From: Nocardioides agariphilus
Lineage (GTDB): Bacteria; Actinomycetota; Actinomycetes; Propionibacteriales; Nocardioidaceae
DNA: 64,000 bases
Assembly (NCBI RefSeq): GCF_015352445.1
Contig: NZ_JADKPO010000003.1
Location: forward strand, 124,001 to 188,000
Direction: 5' to 3'
Shown: positions 50,462-59,324 of the stretch, piece by piece
How the letters are laid out: each line of letters starts with the position of its first letter
Numbering within the stretch: the stretch's first letter is position 1
Made by a program: the position numbers and the translations under genes
The notes under the pieces: generated by a model
Databases searched by the model: none
What the model was told of the DNA's origin: nothing
What the model saw: only the letters and a program-made list of their open reading frames with translations

Positions 50462-50549
50462 GGGCAGAGGCTAACCGCCCGGCGCCGAGCCGGTGGCCGA
50501 GCCGGGGTCGGTGGTCGACCACCGAGCGACGCTCGACCACCGGATTGGC

Positions 50550-52085
50550 CTAGTTCACCTGCCGGTCGCGCCCCTCCCAGTACGGCGCGCGCAGCTTGAA
50601 CTTCTGCAGCTTGCCGGTCGCCGTGCGGTCCAGCACCTCGCGGAACTCGACCGACGACGGGGCCTTGTAGCGGGCGACCTTGCCCTTCACGTAGTCGATC
50701 AGCTCCTGCTCGGTGAGGGGCGAGCCCTCTGCCTTGACCACCAAGGCCTTGATCGTCTCGCCCCACTTCTCGTCGGGAACGCCGATGACGGCGACCTCGG
50801 CGACGTCTGGGTGGGAGAAGATCGCGTCCTCGACCTCGATCGAGGAGACGTTCTCGCCCCCGGTGATGATGACGTCCTTCTTGCGATCGGAGATGGTCAG
50901 GTAGCCGTCGGTGAAGGTGCCTCCGTCGCCGGTGTGGAACCAGCCGCCGTCGAGGACGCGGGCGGTCTCCTCCGGGTTCTCCCAGTATCCCGCGAGCACC
51001 ACGTTGGACCGCGCCAGCACCTCGCCCTCGTCGTCGATGCGCAGGCGTACGCCGACAGCGGGCGTCCCGGCCCGGCCGAGCCTCGCGGCCCGGTCGGCGG
51101 CCGGCAGGTCGTCCCACTCCTGGCGGGAGCGGTTGACGGTGAGCAGGGGCGAGGTCTCTGTCAGGCCGTAGATCTGGAGGAACTCCCAGCCCAGCTCCTC
51201 CTCGACGCGCTGGATGGTGCGGGTCGGAGGCGGAGCGCCGGCCACCACGATGCGCGTCCGGTCGCGACCGGGGATCTCGCCGTCCCAGGTCTGGGCGGCG
51301 TCGAGGATGGCCGCCACCACGGCAGGCGCCCCGCACATCAGCGTCACGCCATGCTTCTCGACCCGGCGCAGGATCTCGTTGCCGTCGACCTTGCGCAGCA
51401 CCACCTGGGGCACGCCCATCCCGGCCATCGTGAACGGCATTCCCCAGCCGTTGCAGTGGAACATCGGCAGCGTGTGCAGGTAGACGTCGCGGTCGCTGAC
51501 CCCGGTGTGCCAACCGAAGGTGGTGGCGTCGACCCAGATGTTGCGATGGGTCATCTGCACGCCCTTGGGCCGCGCGGTGGTGCCGGAGGTGTAGTTGATG
51601 GTCGCGGTGGCGTTCTCGTCGGGCTCCCACGGCTGCGGGTCGGCGTCCTCCCCGTCGACCATCAGCTCGTCGTCCGACCCGATGACGAACGTGTGCGCCG
51701 ACGCCTTGAGGCCGTCGAGGGAGTCGGCGAGCTCGGGATCGATGAAGAGCGCCTCGGCACCCGAGTGCTCGACGATGTAGGCGACCTCGTCGCGGGAGAG
51801 GCGGAAGTTCACCGGCACCAGCACGCGGCCGTAGCCGGAAATGCCCCAGAACGCCGTGAGCAGCCGCGCGCTGTTGTGGCTGACGATGGCCACGCGCTCG
51901 CCGAAACCGATGCCGAGCTCGTCGAGCTTGGCCGCCATCCGTCGGGCTCGCGCGCCCACCTCCGCGTAGGTGATCTCGCCCCACGATGCGGCAGGTTGGT
52001 GGGGCTCGTCCACGATGCCTGTCCGGTCGCCGTACACGGTCGTAGCGCGGTACAAGAAGTCGCTCACGGAGAAGGGCACGATCAT
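50550..52085 (-). CDS. AMP-forming acyl-CoA synthetase (fatty-acid CoA ligase)
   Basis: A 511-residue adenylate-forming ligase. P-loop-like motif INYTSGTTARPKGVQMTHRN, YGLTETSPLLTVN, WFHTGDGGTFTDGYLTISDR and the C-terminal lysine region DRTATGKLQKFKLR are present. It resembles medium-chain FadD-type ligases; the substrate is not defined. ATG 52085 was chosen because MIVPFSVSDF matches the family's start and the frame upstream runs into the divergent TOPRIM gene. Confidence 0.93.
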   Translation of the reverse strand: MIVPFSVSDFLYRATTVYGDRTGIVDEPHQPAASWGEITYAEVGARARRMAAKLDELGIGFGERVAIVSHNSARLLTAFWGISGYGRVLVPVNFRLSRDEVAYIVEHSGAEALFIDPELADSLDGLKASAHTFVIGSDDELMVDGEDADPQPWEPDENATATINYTSGTTARPKGVQMTHRNIWVDATTFGWHTGVSDRDVYLHTLPMFHCNGWGMPFTMAGMGVPQVVLRKVDGNEILRRVEKHGVTLMCGAPAVVAAILDAAQTWDGEIPGRDRTRIVVAGAPPPTRTIQRVEEELGWEFLQIYGLTETSPLLTVNRSRQEWDDLPAADRAARLGRAGTPAVGVRLRIDDEGEVLARSNVVLAGYWENPEETARVLDGGWFHTGDGGTFTDGYLTISDRKKDVIITGGENVSSIEVEDAIFSHPDVAEVAVIGVPDEKWGETIKALVVKAEGSPLTEQELIDYVKGKVARYKAPSSVEFREVLDRTATGKLQKFKLRAPYWEGRDRQVN

Positions 52086-52151
52086 GGGGTGACTCTCCCT
52101 CGCCCGGATATCCGTTGTCGACCCTCGCAACTGCGGGGAGGATCGGATCTC

Positions 52152-52832
52152 GTGACCGACCAACCCGGCTGCGTGGTCCTCGTCGAGGGAGCGAGTGACG
52201 CCGTCGTGCTGGAGGTGCTGGGTCGCCGTCTCGGACTCGACTCCCACCGTGTGCGCCCAGAGCTGGGTCCGACGGTGCGGGTCGTGTCGATGGGCGGGGT
52301 CACCAACATCGGTCGGTTCCTCGACGAGTACGACACGATGCCAGTGGCCGGCCTGTGCGACGGCGCCGAGATGCGGTTCGTCGCCCGGGCCCTACGGCGT
52401 CGCGGACACGACGTGGAGACGCGCGACGAGCTTGCTGCGCTGGGGTTCTTCGTGTGCGACGGAGATCTCGAGGACGAGCTCATCCGGGCGCTCGGCACCG
52501 ACGCTCTCATCGACGTGATCAGCAGCCAAGGCGAGCTGCCCCTGCTCCGGACGCTGCAGCAGCAGCCGGCACAGCGCGAGCGGTCGCTGCCTGAGCAGCT
52601 GCATCGCTTCTTCGGCACCAAGTCGGGGCGCAAGCGCCGGCTGGCCGCGGCGCTGGCTGCCGAGATGCCCCTCGACCGGACCCCGCCTGCCCTGCGTGGT
52701 GTCCTCGACTTCGCCTACGCGCTGGCCGAGGCGGGCAGCCGCCGGATCGCCTCGCGTCGCGAGAGCCCGCTCAGCCGCGGCCCCAGCCGGTCGACCTCGC
52801 TGCGCACCCACTCCGGATCAGACCTGGAGTAG
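52152..52832 (+). CDS. TOPRIM-domain protein (OLD-like nucleotidyl hydrolase/transferase fold)
   Basis: A 226-residue protein with a TOPRIM core: CVVLVEGASDAVVLEVLGRR (Glu motif), PVAGLCDGAEMRFVARAL and FFVCDGDLEDELIRALG (acidic DxD). A helical C-terminus follows. OLD-type TOPRIM domains are metal-dependent nucleases. The last 39 residues (from about AYALAEAGSRR) lie antisense inside the convergent AlkD-like gene by 118 bp; that tail looks unstructured and may be a read-through extension. GTG start. Confidence 0.8.
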   Translation: MTDQPGCVVLVEGASDAVVLEVLGRRLGLDSHRVRPELGPTVRVVSMGGVTNIGRFLDEYDTMPVAGLCDGAEMRFVARALRRRGHDVETRDELAALGFFVCDGDLEDELIRALGTDALIDVISSQGELPLLRTLQQQPAQRERSLPEQLHRFFGTKSGRKRRLAAALAAEMPLDRTPPALRGVLDFAYALAEAGSRRIASRRESPLSRGPSRSTSLRTHSGSDLE

Positions 52833-53419
52833 TCCCGCAGCGCCCAGCCGATCGCCTTGCGCAACCAGAACGAGGTGTCGTCGAGGTTGGCGGCGACGAC
52901 GTCGTGCAGCAGGTCGGTGTCGGTGTCGCCGCGGTGCCGGACCTGGCTGAGCACGGCCGTACGCCGGACCCACAGGTCGTCGTCACGGGCCCAGGCGCGC
53001 ATCACCGGCGTGACCTCCGCTCGATGGCCGGCGAGCACGTCGCCGACGAGGTGCGAGGCGATCTCGTCGACGTGGTCCCACCACGCGCCGGTGACCACCA
53101 GGTGCCGGTACAGCCCCAGTGACTCCGGGTCCTGCCACGGCCGGGCTGCACGATGGCGGGCCAGCGCGGTGGCGGCGTACCTCTCCTCGCGGTGCGTGGC
53201 GTCGTCCCACAGCTCGCGCACCGTCGCCTCCCAGGTCTCGCGGTCCTGGGGCGCGTGCTCGGTCAGGATCGGTCGAAGCACTCGCTTCAGCACAGGCGCA
53301 GGGAGGCCGTAGTACGGCATCGACGACTTCATGTAGGCCTGCTGCCCGGCCGCGATGTCGGGGTCACCTGCCTCCCGCAACGCGGCCCGAACTGTCGACA
53401 CCAGGCTTTGCTCGGCCAC
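52715..53419 (-). CDS. DNA alkylation repair protein (AlkD-like HEAT-repeat glycosylase)
   Basis: A 234-residue AlkD/AlkC family protein: QAYMKSSMPYYGLPAPVLKR near the N-terminus, then HEAT-like helices and the WWDHVDEIASHLVGDVL and WVRRTAVLSQVRH segments, FWLRKAIGWALRDYSRSDPE. It excises alkylated bases. Its 5' end overlaps the upstream PAP2 gene by 56 bp on the same strand and its 3' end overlaps the convergent TOPRIM gene by 118 bp, an unusually compressed arrangement. Confidence 0.9.
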   Translation of the reverse strand: MAEQSLVSTVRAALREAGDPDIAAGQQAYMKSSMPYYGLPAPVLKRVLRPILTEHAPQDRETWEATVRELWDDATHREERYAATALARHRAARPWQDPESLGLYRHLVVTGAWWDHVDEIASHLVGDVLAGHRAEVTPVMRAWARDDDLWVRRTAVLSQVRHRGDTDTDLLHDVVAANLDDTSFWLRKAIGWALRDYSRSDPEWVRSEVDRLGPRLSGLSRREAIRRLPASASA

Positions 53420-54104
53420 GGACGCGCACCCTAGCCGGGTCGAACACGGCGATGCCGAGCAGGAGGACCCCGACTCCGAGAAAGGAACCTGCCACCACGT
53501 CGGTGGGGAAGTGCCGGCCCAGCAGCACTCTGTCGAAGCAGACGGTCACCCAGACCACGATCGCCAGGACCGTCAGCGCCGTGCGCCTGGGACCCGGTCC
53601 CACGAGGCTCCAGGCCAGAAAGCCCAGGATGCCGGCGAGCGCCGCGCTCGAGGAGGCGTGGCCGGAGGGGAAGGAGTGGGTATTGAGGAGGTCCGTCGTG
53701 TACTGCCACTCGGGGCGGTCCCGCCGCAACCACAGCTTGAGGCCTGTCGTGGCAACCGATGTCACGACCATCACGGCGATCGCGAAACCTGCCGCCCGAT
53801 AGCGCCTCCGGCCGACCACGGCCACGACGATGAGCGTGGTCCAGGCGATCATGCCGACGGTGGCGAAGCCGACTTCGACCACGCGCAGTGCCGTGAGCAG
53901 GATCGTATGGTTGTCGGCCCAGTCCTCGGCTTGCCGACCCCACTGGTCGAAGCCGTCCATCGGTGAGCGGTCCTGCTGGACCACGACCCCGAAGGCCGCG
54001 ACCACCGCGAAACAGGCCAAGGAGCAGGCGAGGAGAGTGACGACCATCTCGCGCGTCATCGAGGCACGCCGAGGCTCGACCACCTGTTGCTGCGCTGTCT
54101 GCAT
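53364..54104 (-). CDS. PAP2-family membrane phosphatase
   Basis: A 246-residue polytopic membrane protein with PAP2 motifs KLWLRRDRPEWQ, SFPSGHASSSAALAG and RVLLGRHFPTDVVAG. The catalytic histidines are intact. It has about six helices with an N-terminal hydrophilic stretch; an internal start at residue 16 (MTREMVV) is possible. Its C-terminal tail (VRVRGRAKPGVDSSGRVAG) overlaps the AlkD-like start by 56 bp. Confidence 0.88.
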   Translation of the reverse strand: MQTAQQQVVEPRRASMTREMVVTLLACSLACFAVVAAFGVVVQQDRSPMDGFDQWGRQAEDWADNHTILLTALRVVEVGFATVGMIAWTTLIVVAVVGRRRYRAAGFAIAVMVVTSVATTGLKLWLRRDRPEWQYTTDLLNTHSFPSGHASSSAALAGILGFLAWSLVGPGPRRTALTVLAIVVWVTVCFDRVLLGRHFPTDVVAGSFLGVGVLLLGIAVFDPARVRVRGRAKPGVDSSGRVAGGR

Positions 54105-54146
54105 CGCACTTAGGTATCACGATGACACCTGGTGCGGCCTCACCCC

Positions 54147-54734
54147 TCAGGCGGGTGGCGACACGCGATAGCTCAGGTGCAGCACCCGGTTGCTCTGGAT
54201 CACCACGTCAGGATCGCCCAGCAGGTGCTGCGCGGCGACCGACCCGAAGTAGCGCTTGCCGGACCCGAACACGACCGGCACGACGTCCATGCGCACCTCG
54301 TCGACCAGCCCCGCCGCGAGTACCTGGCCACCGACGTCGCCAGCGGCGACCTCGACGATGCGATCACCCGCGAGCTGCTGCGCCTTGGCCACCGCTTCCT
54401 CCACGCCGTTGACGAAGTGGAACGGCGCGGCGGGATCCCACCCCTCCGGCGCCGGCCGGTGCGTCACGACGACCACGTGGTCGACCCCGCCCGGAGGCTC
54501 CCCGTCCCAGCCGTCCGTCAGGTCGAAGACATGGCGGCCGACGACGGTGGCCCCGATCTGGCCCCAGTACGGCTTGGTGTAGTCGTAGGACGTCTGCGAC
54601 ACCTTCAGGTACCCGCCGTCGTCCAACGCGACATCGCCACTCGTCAACCAGTCGAACAGCGGTCCGGGCTGGTCGTTCTCGTCGGCGACGAAGCCGTCCA
54701 CGGACACCGAGCTGTACATGACCACCTTGCCCAT
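54147..54734 (-). CDS. Dihydrofolate-reductase-like (RibD C-terminal) protein
   Basis: A 195-residue RibD_C/DHFR-like reductase: VVMYSSVSVDGFVADENDQP, GATVVGRHVFDL, VVVVTHRPAPEGW and VRMDVVPVVFGSGKRYF. These proteins are often annotated as deaminase-reductases; the physiological substrate is unknown. AAAGGAGG lies upstream of the ATG. Confidence 0.9.
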   Translation of the reverse strand: MGKVVMYSSVSVDGFVADENDQPGPLFDWLTSGDVALDDGGYLKVSQTSYDYTKPYWGQIGATVVGRHVFDLTDGWDGEPPGGVDHVVVVTHRPAPEGWDPAAPFHFVNGVEEAVAKAQQLAGDRIVEVAAGDVGGQVLAAGLVDEVRMDVVPVVFGSGKRYFGSVAAQHLLGDPDVVIQSNRVLHLSYRVSPPA

Positions 54735-54896
54735 CGGGCCTCCTTTGCGCGGCTACCGCAAGTTAGCGCGTCATGGAGCTCGTCAGGAGTCGGTACTCGA
54801 ACGGCTCGAAATTGGTGGCCCGCATGGTGGACATTCCTTGGTTCCGGAGGGCTTTTGACGGCATCGATGTCGGTGGTCCCTGTTTGACTTCTCGGT

Positions 54897-56237
54897 ATGG
54901 ATCTCGGGGGTCTGGACGGCATGTCGGGTGGTGAGCTGCTCGACCACGTCGACGCGCTGGCCCGACAGCAGCGCCAGACCGAGGTGGCGATCCTGCGCGC
55001 GGCCAGGCAGCACGCGATCATCAACGACGAGCACTCGATCCCCGGCTGGCAGCTTCGGGCGCCCGGTGGCCAACGGCCACGCCGGTTCGGCGGCGTCGGG
55101 ACACCATTGGTCGCGGAGTTCTCCCCCGCCGCCCTCGGTGGGCGACTGGGGATCTCCACCCATGCCGCCCGCGAGCTGATGGCCGACGCGTTGGACATCG
55201 CCCACCGCCTCCCCAGGTTGCAGGCCAGGGTCGAGGCGCTGCAGGTCAAGGTGTCCTACGCCCGCTACATCGCCCGCAGGACCCGCAACCTCACCCGCGA
55301 GCAGGCAGACTACGTCGACGAACGCACCGTGGAGTCCGCCGACGGCCGCATCCCCTGGACCAGGTTCGAGACCCTCGTCGAAGCGGCCGTCAAGGCCAGT
55401 GATCCCGCGGCAGCCGCCGAGCACGAACGTGTCGAGGCCAAGCGTCAGTTCGCCCAGGCCACCTCGTCCACCGAGGACGGCATGCGCGGCTTCTACGTGC
55501 GGGCCAACCTCGGCGTCATCGCCAAGCTCGACGCCGCCGTCGCCTACTTCGCCACCGCTTTGGCCCACCTCGGCGACGCCCGCAGTGAAGACGATCGCCG
55601 CGTCACCGCCGTGCTGGTCCTGGCCAACCCGGTCCACGCCCTCGACCTCCTCCAGCGCTACCAGCAGTGGCTGGCCGACCAGCAACCGCCAGCCAGCAAG
55701 CCGGCTGTGGACCTGGCCGACCTGATGCCCGCGGTCGTCCTCTACGTCCACACCTACGCCGGCGCCGACACCACCGACATCGGCAGAGTCGAGGACCACG
55801 GCCCCGTCACCGAGACCTGGATCCGCGAGCACCTCGGCCCCTGCGCCAGGTTCACCGTCCAGCCCGTCCTCGACATCGAAGGCCAAGCTCCCGTCGACGG
55901 CTACGAGATCCCCGACCGACATCGCGAGGCCGTGCACCTGATGGGGCCGGCCGACACCTTCCCCCACTCACCCAACATCAGTCGGGCTCAACAGATCGAC
56001 CACACCATCGCCTACCGCAAGGGCAAGGCGGCAAAGGGTGCTGGTCAGTCCCGCATCGGCAACTACGCCAAGATGACCGTCCTACATCACCGGATCAAGA
56101 CGTTTGCCGGGTGGCAGGTCAAGCAACCCTTCCCGGGCATCGAGGTCTGGCAAGACCCCTTTGGCGCGCTCTACCTCGTCGACCACACCGGCACTCGCCG
56201 ACTCGGCCGACACAGGGACGACGGGGAAGCCGCATAG
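54897..56237 (+). CDS. DUF222 / 13E12-repeat HNH-like protein with atypical C-terminus
   Basis: A 446-residue member of the DUF222 family abundant in actinobacteria. DUF222 covers about residues 20-320 (LDHVDALARQQRQTEVAILR, ARRTRNLTREQADYVDERTV). The C-terminus keeps HNH elements (QQIDHTIAY, NYAKMTVLHHRIKTFAGW) but the zinc-binding cysteines normally flanking the DH are missing; FPHSPNISRAQQ stands where PxCxxP is expected. It may be an inactive or metal-independent variant. It ends 70 bp before tRNA-Val. Confidence 0.85.
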   Translation: MDLGGLDGMSGGELLDHVDALARQQRQTEVAILRAARQHAIINDEHSIPGWQLRAPGGQRPRRFGGVGTPLVAEFSPAALGGRLGISTHAARELMADALDIAHRLPRLQARVEALQVKVSYARYIARRTRNLTREQADYVDERTVESADGRIPWTRFETLVEAAVKASDPAAAAEHERVEAKRQFAQATSSTEDGMRGFYVRANLGVIAKLDAAVAYFATALAHLGDARSEDDRRVTAVLVLANPVHALDLLQRYQQWLADQQPPASKPAVDLADLMPAVVLYVHTYAGADTTDIGRVEDHGPVTETWIREHLGPCARFTVQPVLDIEGQAPVDGYEIPDRHREAVHLMGPADTFPHSPNISRAQQIDHTIAYRKGKAAKGAGQSRIGNYAKMTVLHHRIKTFAGWQVKQPFPGIEVWQDPFGALYLVDHTGTRRLGRHRDDGEAA

Positions 56238-56307
56238 CCCAGCACGTCGCACAAATCGTGCGTCGCCCGGCGACTGTCCTAGTCTGTGCGCGGTCCGAAA
56301 CGGTCCG

Positions 56308-56379
56308 GGGCGCATAGCTCAGCGGTAGAGCGCTTGCCTTACAAGCAAGATGTCGCAGGTTCGATCCCTGCTGCGCCCA
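56308..56379 (+). tRNA. tRNA-Val (anticodon UAC)
   Basis: A 72-nt cloverleaf. Acceptor stem GGGCGCA pairs with TGCGCCC, D-arm TAGCTCAGCGGTAGAGC, anticodon stem CTTGC/GCAAG with loop CTTACAA (anticodon TAC at 56340-56342) and T-arm CAGGTTCGATCCCTG. Discriminator A, then CC; the full CCA is not encoded. No direct repeat of its 3' end is seen nearby, so no element uses it here. Confidence 0.97.
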
Positions 56380-56385
56380 CCGACC

Positions 56386-57354
56386 TCAGCCCCAGGCACG
56401 CCACGCAGAGTCGACCATCTCGCGCAGGTCGAGGCGTCCGCGCCAGCCCATGTGTCGGGCGATCAGCTCGGGATCGGCCACGAGCCGGTCCGGGTCGCCG
56501 GGCCGGCGGTCGACGATCTCAGGGCGTACGTCGAGTCCCGAGACCTCGGCGATCATCGAGAGCACCTCGAGGACGGACGCACCTCGACCGGTGCCGACGT
56601 TGAAGATCCGGTCGGTCGTCTGGTCGTAGGCCTCGCTCGCGATCCAGCCCAGGGCGGTCTCGTGCGCCTCGACCAGGTCCTGCACGTGGATGTAGTCGCG
56701 GATGCAGGTGCCGTCGGGTGTGTCGTAGTCGTTGCCGAACACCTTCGGCTGCTCACCGCGCGTCAGCGCCGACAGCGCGATCGGGATCAGGTTGAGGACG
56801 GCCGGGTCGCCGAGGTCGTCGTACCCCGACCCCGCGACGTTGAAGTACCGCAGCGCCACCCAGCGCAACCCCCATGCCTCCTCGGCCGCGCGGCAGTTCC
56901 ACTCGGAGACCAGCTTGGTCTCGCCGTAGGGGCTGGCCGGTCGGGTCGGCAGGCTCTCGGCGATCCGCTCGCCGCCGGCATCGACGTTGCCGTAGGTCGC
57001 CGCAGACGAGGAGAACACCAGCTGCTTGACGCCGGCCGCCTCCATGGCGAGCAGCACGTTGGCGGTGCCGCCGATGTTCTGGCGGTAGTACCAAGCCGGC
57101 CGCGCCACCGACTCGCCGACCTGCTTGCGGGCGGCCAGGTGCACCACGGCCGTCACGTCGTGCTCGACCAGCACGCTGGTCAACAGCTCGACGGTCTCGT
57201 CTCGCGACAGCTCCGCCTCGACGAGTGGGGCCGCGCCGATCCGACTCCGCGAGCCGGTCGACAGGTCGTCGACGACCACGCAGCCGTCCTCGCCGAGCAG
57301 GCGCACCAGGTGCCCGCCGATGTAGCCGGCGCCGCCGGTGACCAGGACGCTCAT
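56386..57354 (-). CDS. galE: UDP-glucose 4-epimerase
   Basis: A 322-residue SDR epimerase. NAD motif LVTGGAGYIGGHLVRLLG, catalytic Ser region VFSSSAATYGNVD, YxxxK in SPYGETKLVSEWN, and VFGNDYDTPDGTCIRDYIHV for UDP-sugar binding. It interconverts UDP-glucose and UDP-galactose. It is coupled to the cupin gene by ATGA. Confidence 0.94.
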   Translation of the reverse strand: MSVLVTGGAGYIGGHLVRLLGEDGCVVVDDLSTGSRSRIGAAPLVEAELSRDETVELLTSVLVEHDVTAVVHLAARKQVGESVARPAWYYRQNIGGTANVLLAMEAAGVKQLVFSSSAATYGNVDAGGERIAESLPTRPASPYGETKLVSEWNCRAAEEAWGLRWVALRYFNVAGSGYDDLGDPAVLNLIPIALSALTRGEQPKVFGNDYDTPDGTCIRDYIHVQDLVEAHETALGWIASEAYDQTTDRIFNVGTGRGASVLEVLSMIAEVSGLDVRPEIVDRRPGDPDRLVADPELIARHMGWRGRLDLREMVDSAWRAWG

Positions 57355-57704
57355 CGAGCGTCACCCTCGGGCCGTCGGGAGTACTCCGCGGGACCGAACA
57401 CCACGAACACCGTCAGGTCCTCCTCGATGTCGACGAACCGGTGCTCCTCGTCGGCGGCGACGAACACGACGGTGCCGGGTGAGACCGGACACGAGGCGGT
57501 CGGCGTCACCAGCCTCGCGCGTCCGGTGGTGCAGACGTAGAGCTCGTCCTCGGTGTGCGGCTCCTGGACGTCGGTGCCGCCCGCGGGGATGAAGTACGTG
57601 CCACAGCTGAGGTCGGGGACCCGCACGTGCTCGATCCAACCGGTGCCGTCCTCGTCGAGCTGGTCTGTGGTCATCGGCCGCCCGGCGGCGCTCAGCACCT
57701 GCAT
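57351..57704 (-). CDS. Cupin-domain protein
   Basis: A 117-residue single cupin: FIPAGGTDVQEPHTEDELYV and VSPGTVVFVAADEEHRFVDI carry the two motifs with metal-binding His/Glu. The role is unknown; it may modify or sense a small molecule. The ATG follows TAGGGT by 6 nt, indicating a leaderless mRNA for the cupin-galE unit. Confidence 0.87.
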   Translation of the reverse strand: MQVLSAAGRPMTTDQLDEDGTGWIEHVRVPDLSCGTYFIPAGGTDVQEPHTEDELYVCTTGRARLVTPTASCPVSPGTVVFVAADEEHRFVDIEEDLTVFVVFGPAEYSRRPEGDAR

Positions 57705-57738
57705 GAGGGGACCCTAGCGACGCCGGCCGTCCCCAGCC

Positions 57739-58305
57739 TCAGCCACGTGCGGCAGGGGGCAGCTCCTCGGCGGGTCGCGACGGTGTCCCCGCCAGATCAG
57801 CAGGAAGCTGGGCGACCTGCTCGCGACACCACACGGAGACGTCCCGTCCGGACAGCACGGACTCGCGAAACTGCGACCAAGGCTCCCAGTGGTGCTCCTC
57901 GACCTCGTCGCGATCAGCCCTCACCTCACCGTCGGACTGCGCGAGGTAGACAGGGCACAGCTCGTTCTCGACGACGCCGGTGTCCATCACCGCCCGGTAG
58001 CGGAAGCCGGGCAGTACCAGGCGCACGTCGGTCAGCGAGAGGCCGAGCTCCTGCCGCACCCTGCGCACCACGGCCTCGTCGAGCGCCTCGCCCGGCGCCG
58101 GGTGTCCGCAGCAGGAGTTGGTCCACACACCCGGAAAGGTCTTCTTGGAGAGGGCACGCCGGGTCACGAGGAGTCGGCCGGCAGGATCCAGGACGTAGCA
58201 GGAGAAGGCCAGGTGCAGAGGCGTCTCGGCGTGGTGGACCGCGACCTTGTCGGCCGTGCCGATCGCGCCCCCCTGCTCGTCGAGGAGGACCACGAGCTCG
58301 CTCAC
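57739..58305 (-). CDS. idi: Isopentenyl-diphosphate isomerase, type I
   Basis: A 188-residue Nudix-fold IDI: LLDEQGGAIGTADKVAVHHA, FPGVWTNSCCGHPAPGE with the catalytic Cys, and the Nudix-like EALDEAVVRRVRQELGLSL, plus ELCPVYLA with the second acidic residue. It interconverts IPP and DMAPP, supplying prenyl donors. GTG overlaps the upstream reductase stop (GTGA), making it the last gene of the UbiA/type III PKS operon. Confidence 0.94.
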   Translation of the reverse strand: MSELVVLLDEQGGAIGTADKVAVHHAETPLHLAFSCYVLDPAGRLLVTRRALSKKTFPGVWTNSCCGHPAPGEALDEAVVRRVRQELGLSLTDVRLVLPGFRYRAVMDTGVVENELCPVYLAQSDGEVRADRDEVEEHHWEPWSQFRESVLSGRDVSVWCREQVAQLPADLAGTPSRPAEELPPAARG

Positions 58306-59324
58306 GTGGGCCTCGCAACCTGGTTGACGGCTGCCCTGAACAACCACGGGGCCGCCTTCGCCGCCGGCACCAGACGGCTGCGTACGGCGGGGCGAGCGCT
58401 GGCCGCAAGGAGCCCCCGGGTGAGCAGGTCGTGCCGTCGGGTCAGTCGGCGCCAGCTCGCTTCGTATGCTCCGGGGTCGCCGGCTCCCACGGCCGCCACC
58501 GCCGCCCTGGCCTGGGCGAGCCCGAGGGCGATGCCCTCGCCGGTGAGCGCGTCGACGTACCCCGCGGCGTCACCGACCAGCAGTACCCGGCCAGCGACAC
58601 GTCGCGTCGTCTGCTGGCGCAGCGGCCCGGCGCCGAGCACGCGCGTCGCCGCGGCGCCCGCCAGCCGCTCGCGCAGCTGCGGCAGGTCACCGAGCAGGTC
58701 GTCGTAGTCGCCACCGCCGTCGACGAGCAGGGCGACGCCGACGCAGTCGTCGGCGACCGGAGTCACGTACGCCTCGGCGCGAGGCGACCAGTACACCTCG
58801 ACGTACGGCGTCCACGGCGCCACCGCGAAGTGGCGACGCAGCCCGAAGCGGCGGCGACCGGGCGCAGGACCCTCGAGTCCGAGCATCCGGCGCACCGGGG
58901 AGTGCAGCCCGTCGGCCGCGATCACGTGGCGAGCCGAAAGCCCGTCGACGTCGACGTCGCCCTCACGCACCGCGAGGTGCCCCACGGTGCGCTGCTCGAC
59001 GGGCACTCCGGCCGCGTCGACGGCCCGGGCGAGGGCGGCGTGCAGGGCGGTGCGCCGGACGCCGCGACCGGTGCCCGAGCGAAACGGCGCGTCGACCGAC
59101 CGCGAGGCGTCGAGGTAGCGGATGCCGGCCAGCTCCCGGCCGGGTGGCGCGACGCCGAGTGTGTCGAGGTCCCTGACAGCGCCGGGCATCAGGCCTTCGC
59201 CGCACGCCTTGTCGACGGGACCGGGCCGCTGCTCCAGGACGGTCACGTCCAGGCCGGCGCGGGCGGCGTACAGCGCAGCGGCCAGCCCGACGGGCCCACC
59301 GCCGACGACGACGAGGTCACGCAT
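58302..59324 (-). CDS. FAD-dependent geranylgeranyl-reductase-type oxidoreductase
   Basis: A 340-residue flavoprotein. FAD motif VVVGGGPVGLAAALYAARAG, the PHBH-like GRGVRRTALHAALARAVDAA, DGLHSPVRRMLGLEG and the second flavin motif LVGDAAGYVDALTGEGIALG. It is similar in type to SrsC/phenol hydroxylases and to prenyl reductases; it could hydroxylate the aromatic polyketide or saturate a prenyl chain. It overlaps the ICMT gene by 8 bp. Confidence 0.88.
   Translation of the reverse strand: MRDLVVVGGGPVGLAAALYAARAGLDVTVLEQRPGPVDKACGEGLMPGAVRDLDTLGVAPPGRELAGIRYLDASRSVDAPFRSGTGRGVRRTALHAALARAVDAAGVPVEQRTVGHLAVREGDVDVDGLSARHVIAADGLHSPVRRMLGLEGPAPGRRRFGLRRHFAVAPWTPYVEVYWSPRAEAYVTPVADDCVGVALLVDGGGDYDDLLGDLPQLRERLAGAAATRVLGAGPLRQQTTRRVAGRVLLVGDAAGYVDALTGEGIALGLAQARAAVAAVGAGDPGAYEASWRRLTRRHDLLTRGLLAASARPAVRSRLVPAAKAAPWLFRAAVNQVARPT

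Noticed and set aside
50493-52151. Very long plus-strand frame extending upstream of the TOPRIM gene
   Set aside because: It is antisense to the acyl-CoA ligase; only the part from the GTG at 52152 shows TOPRIM motifs.
56308-56379. tRNA-Val as a second integration site
   Set aside because: No direct repeat of its 3' end and no integrase gene nearby.
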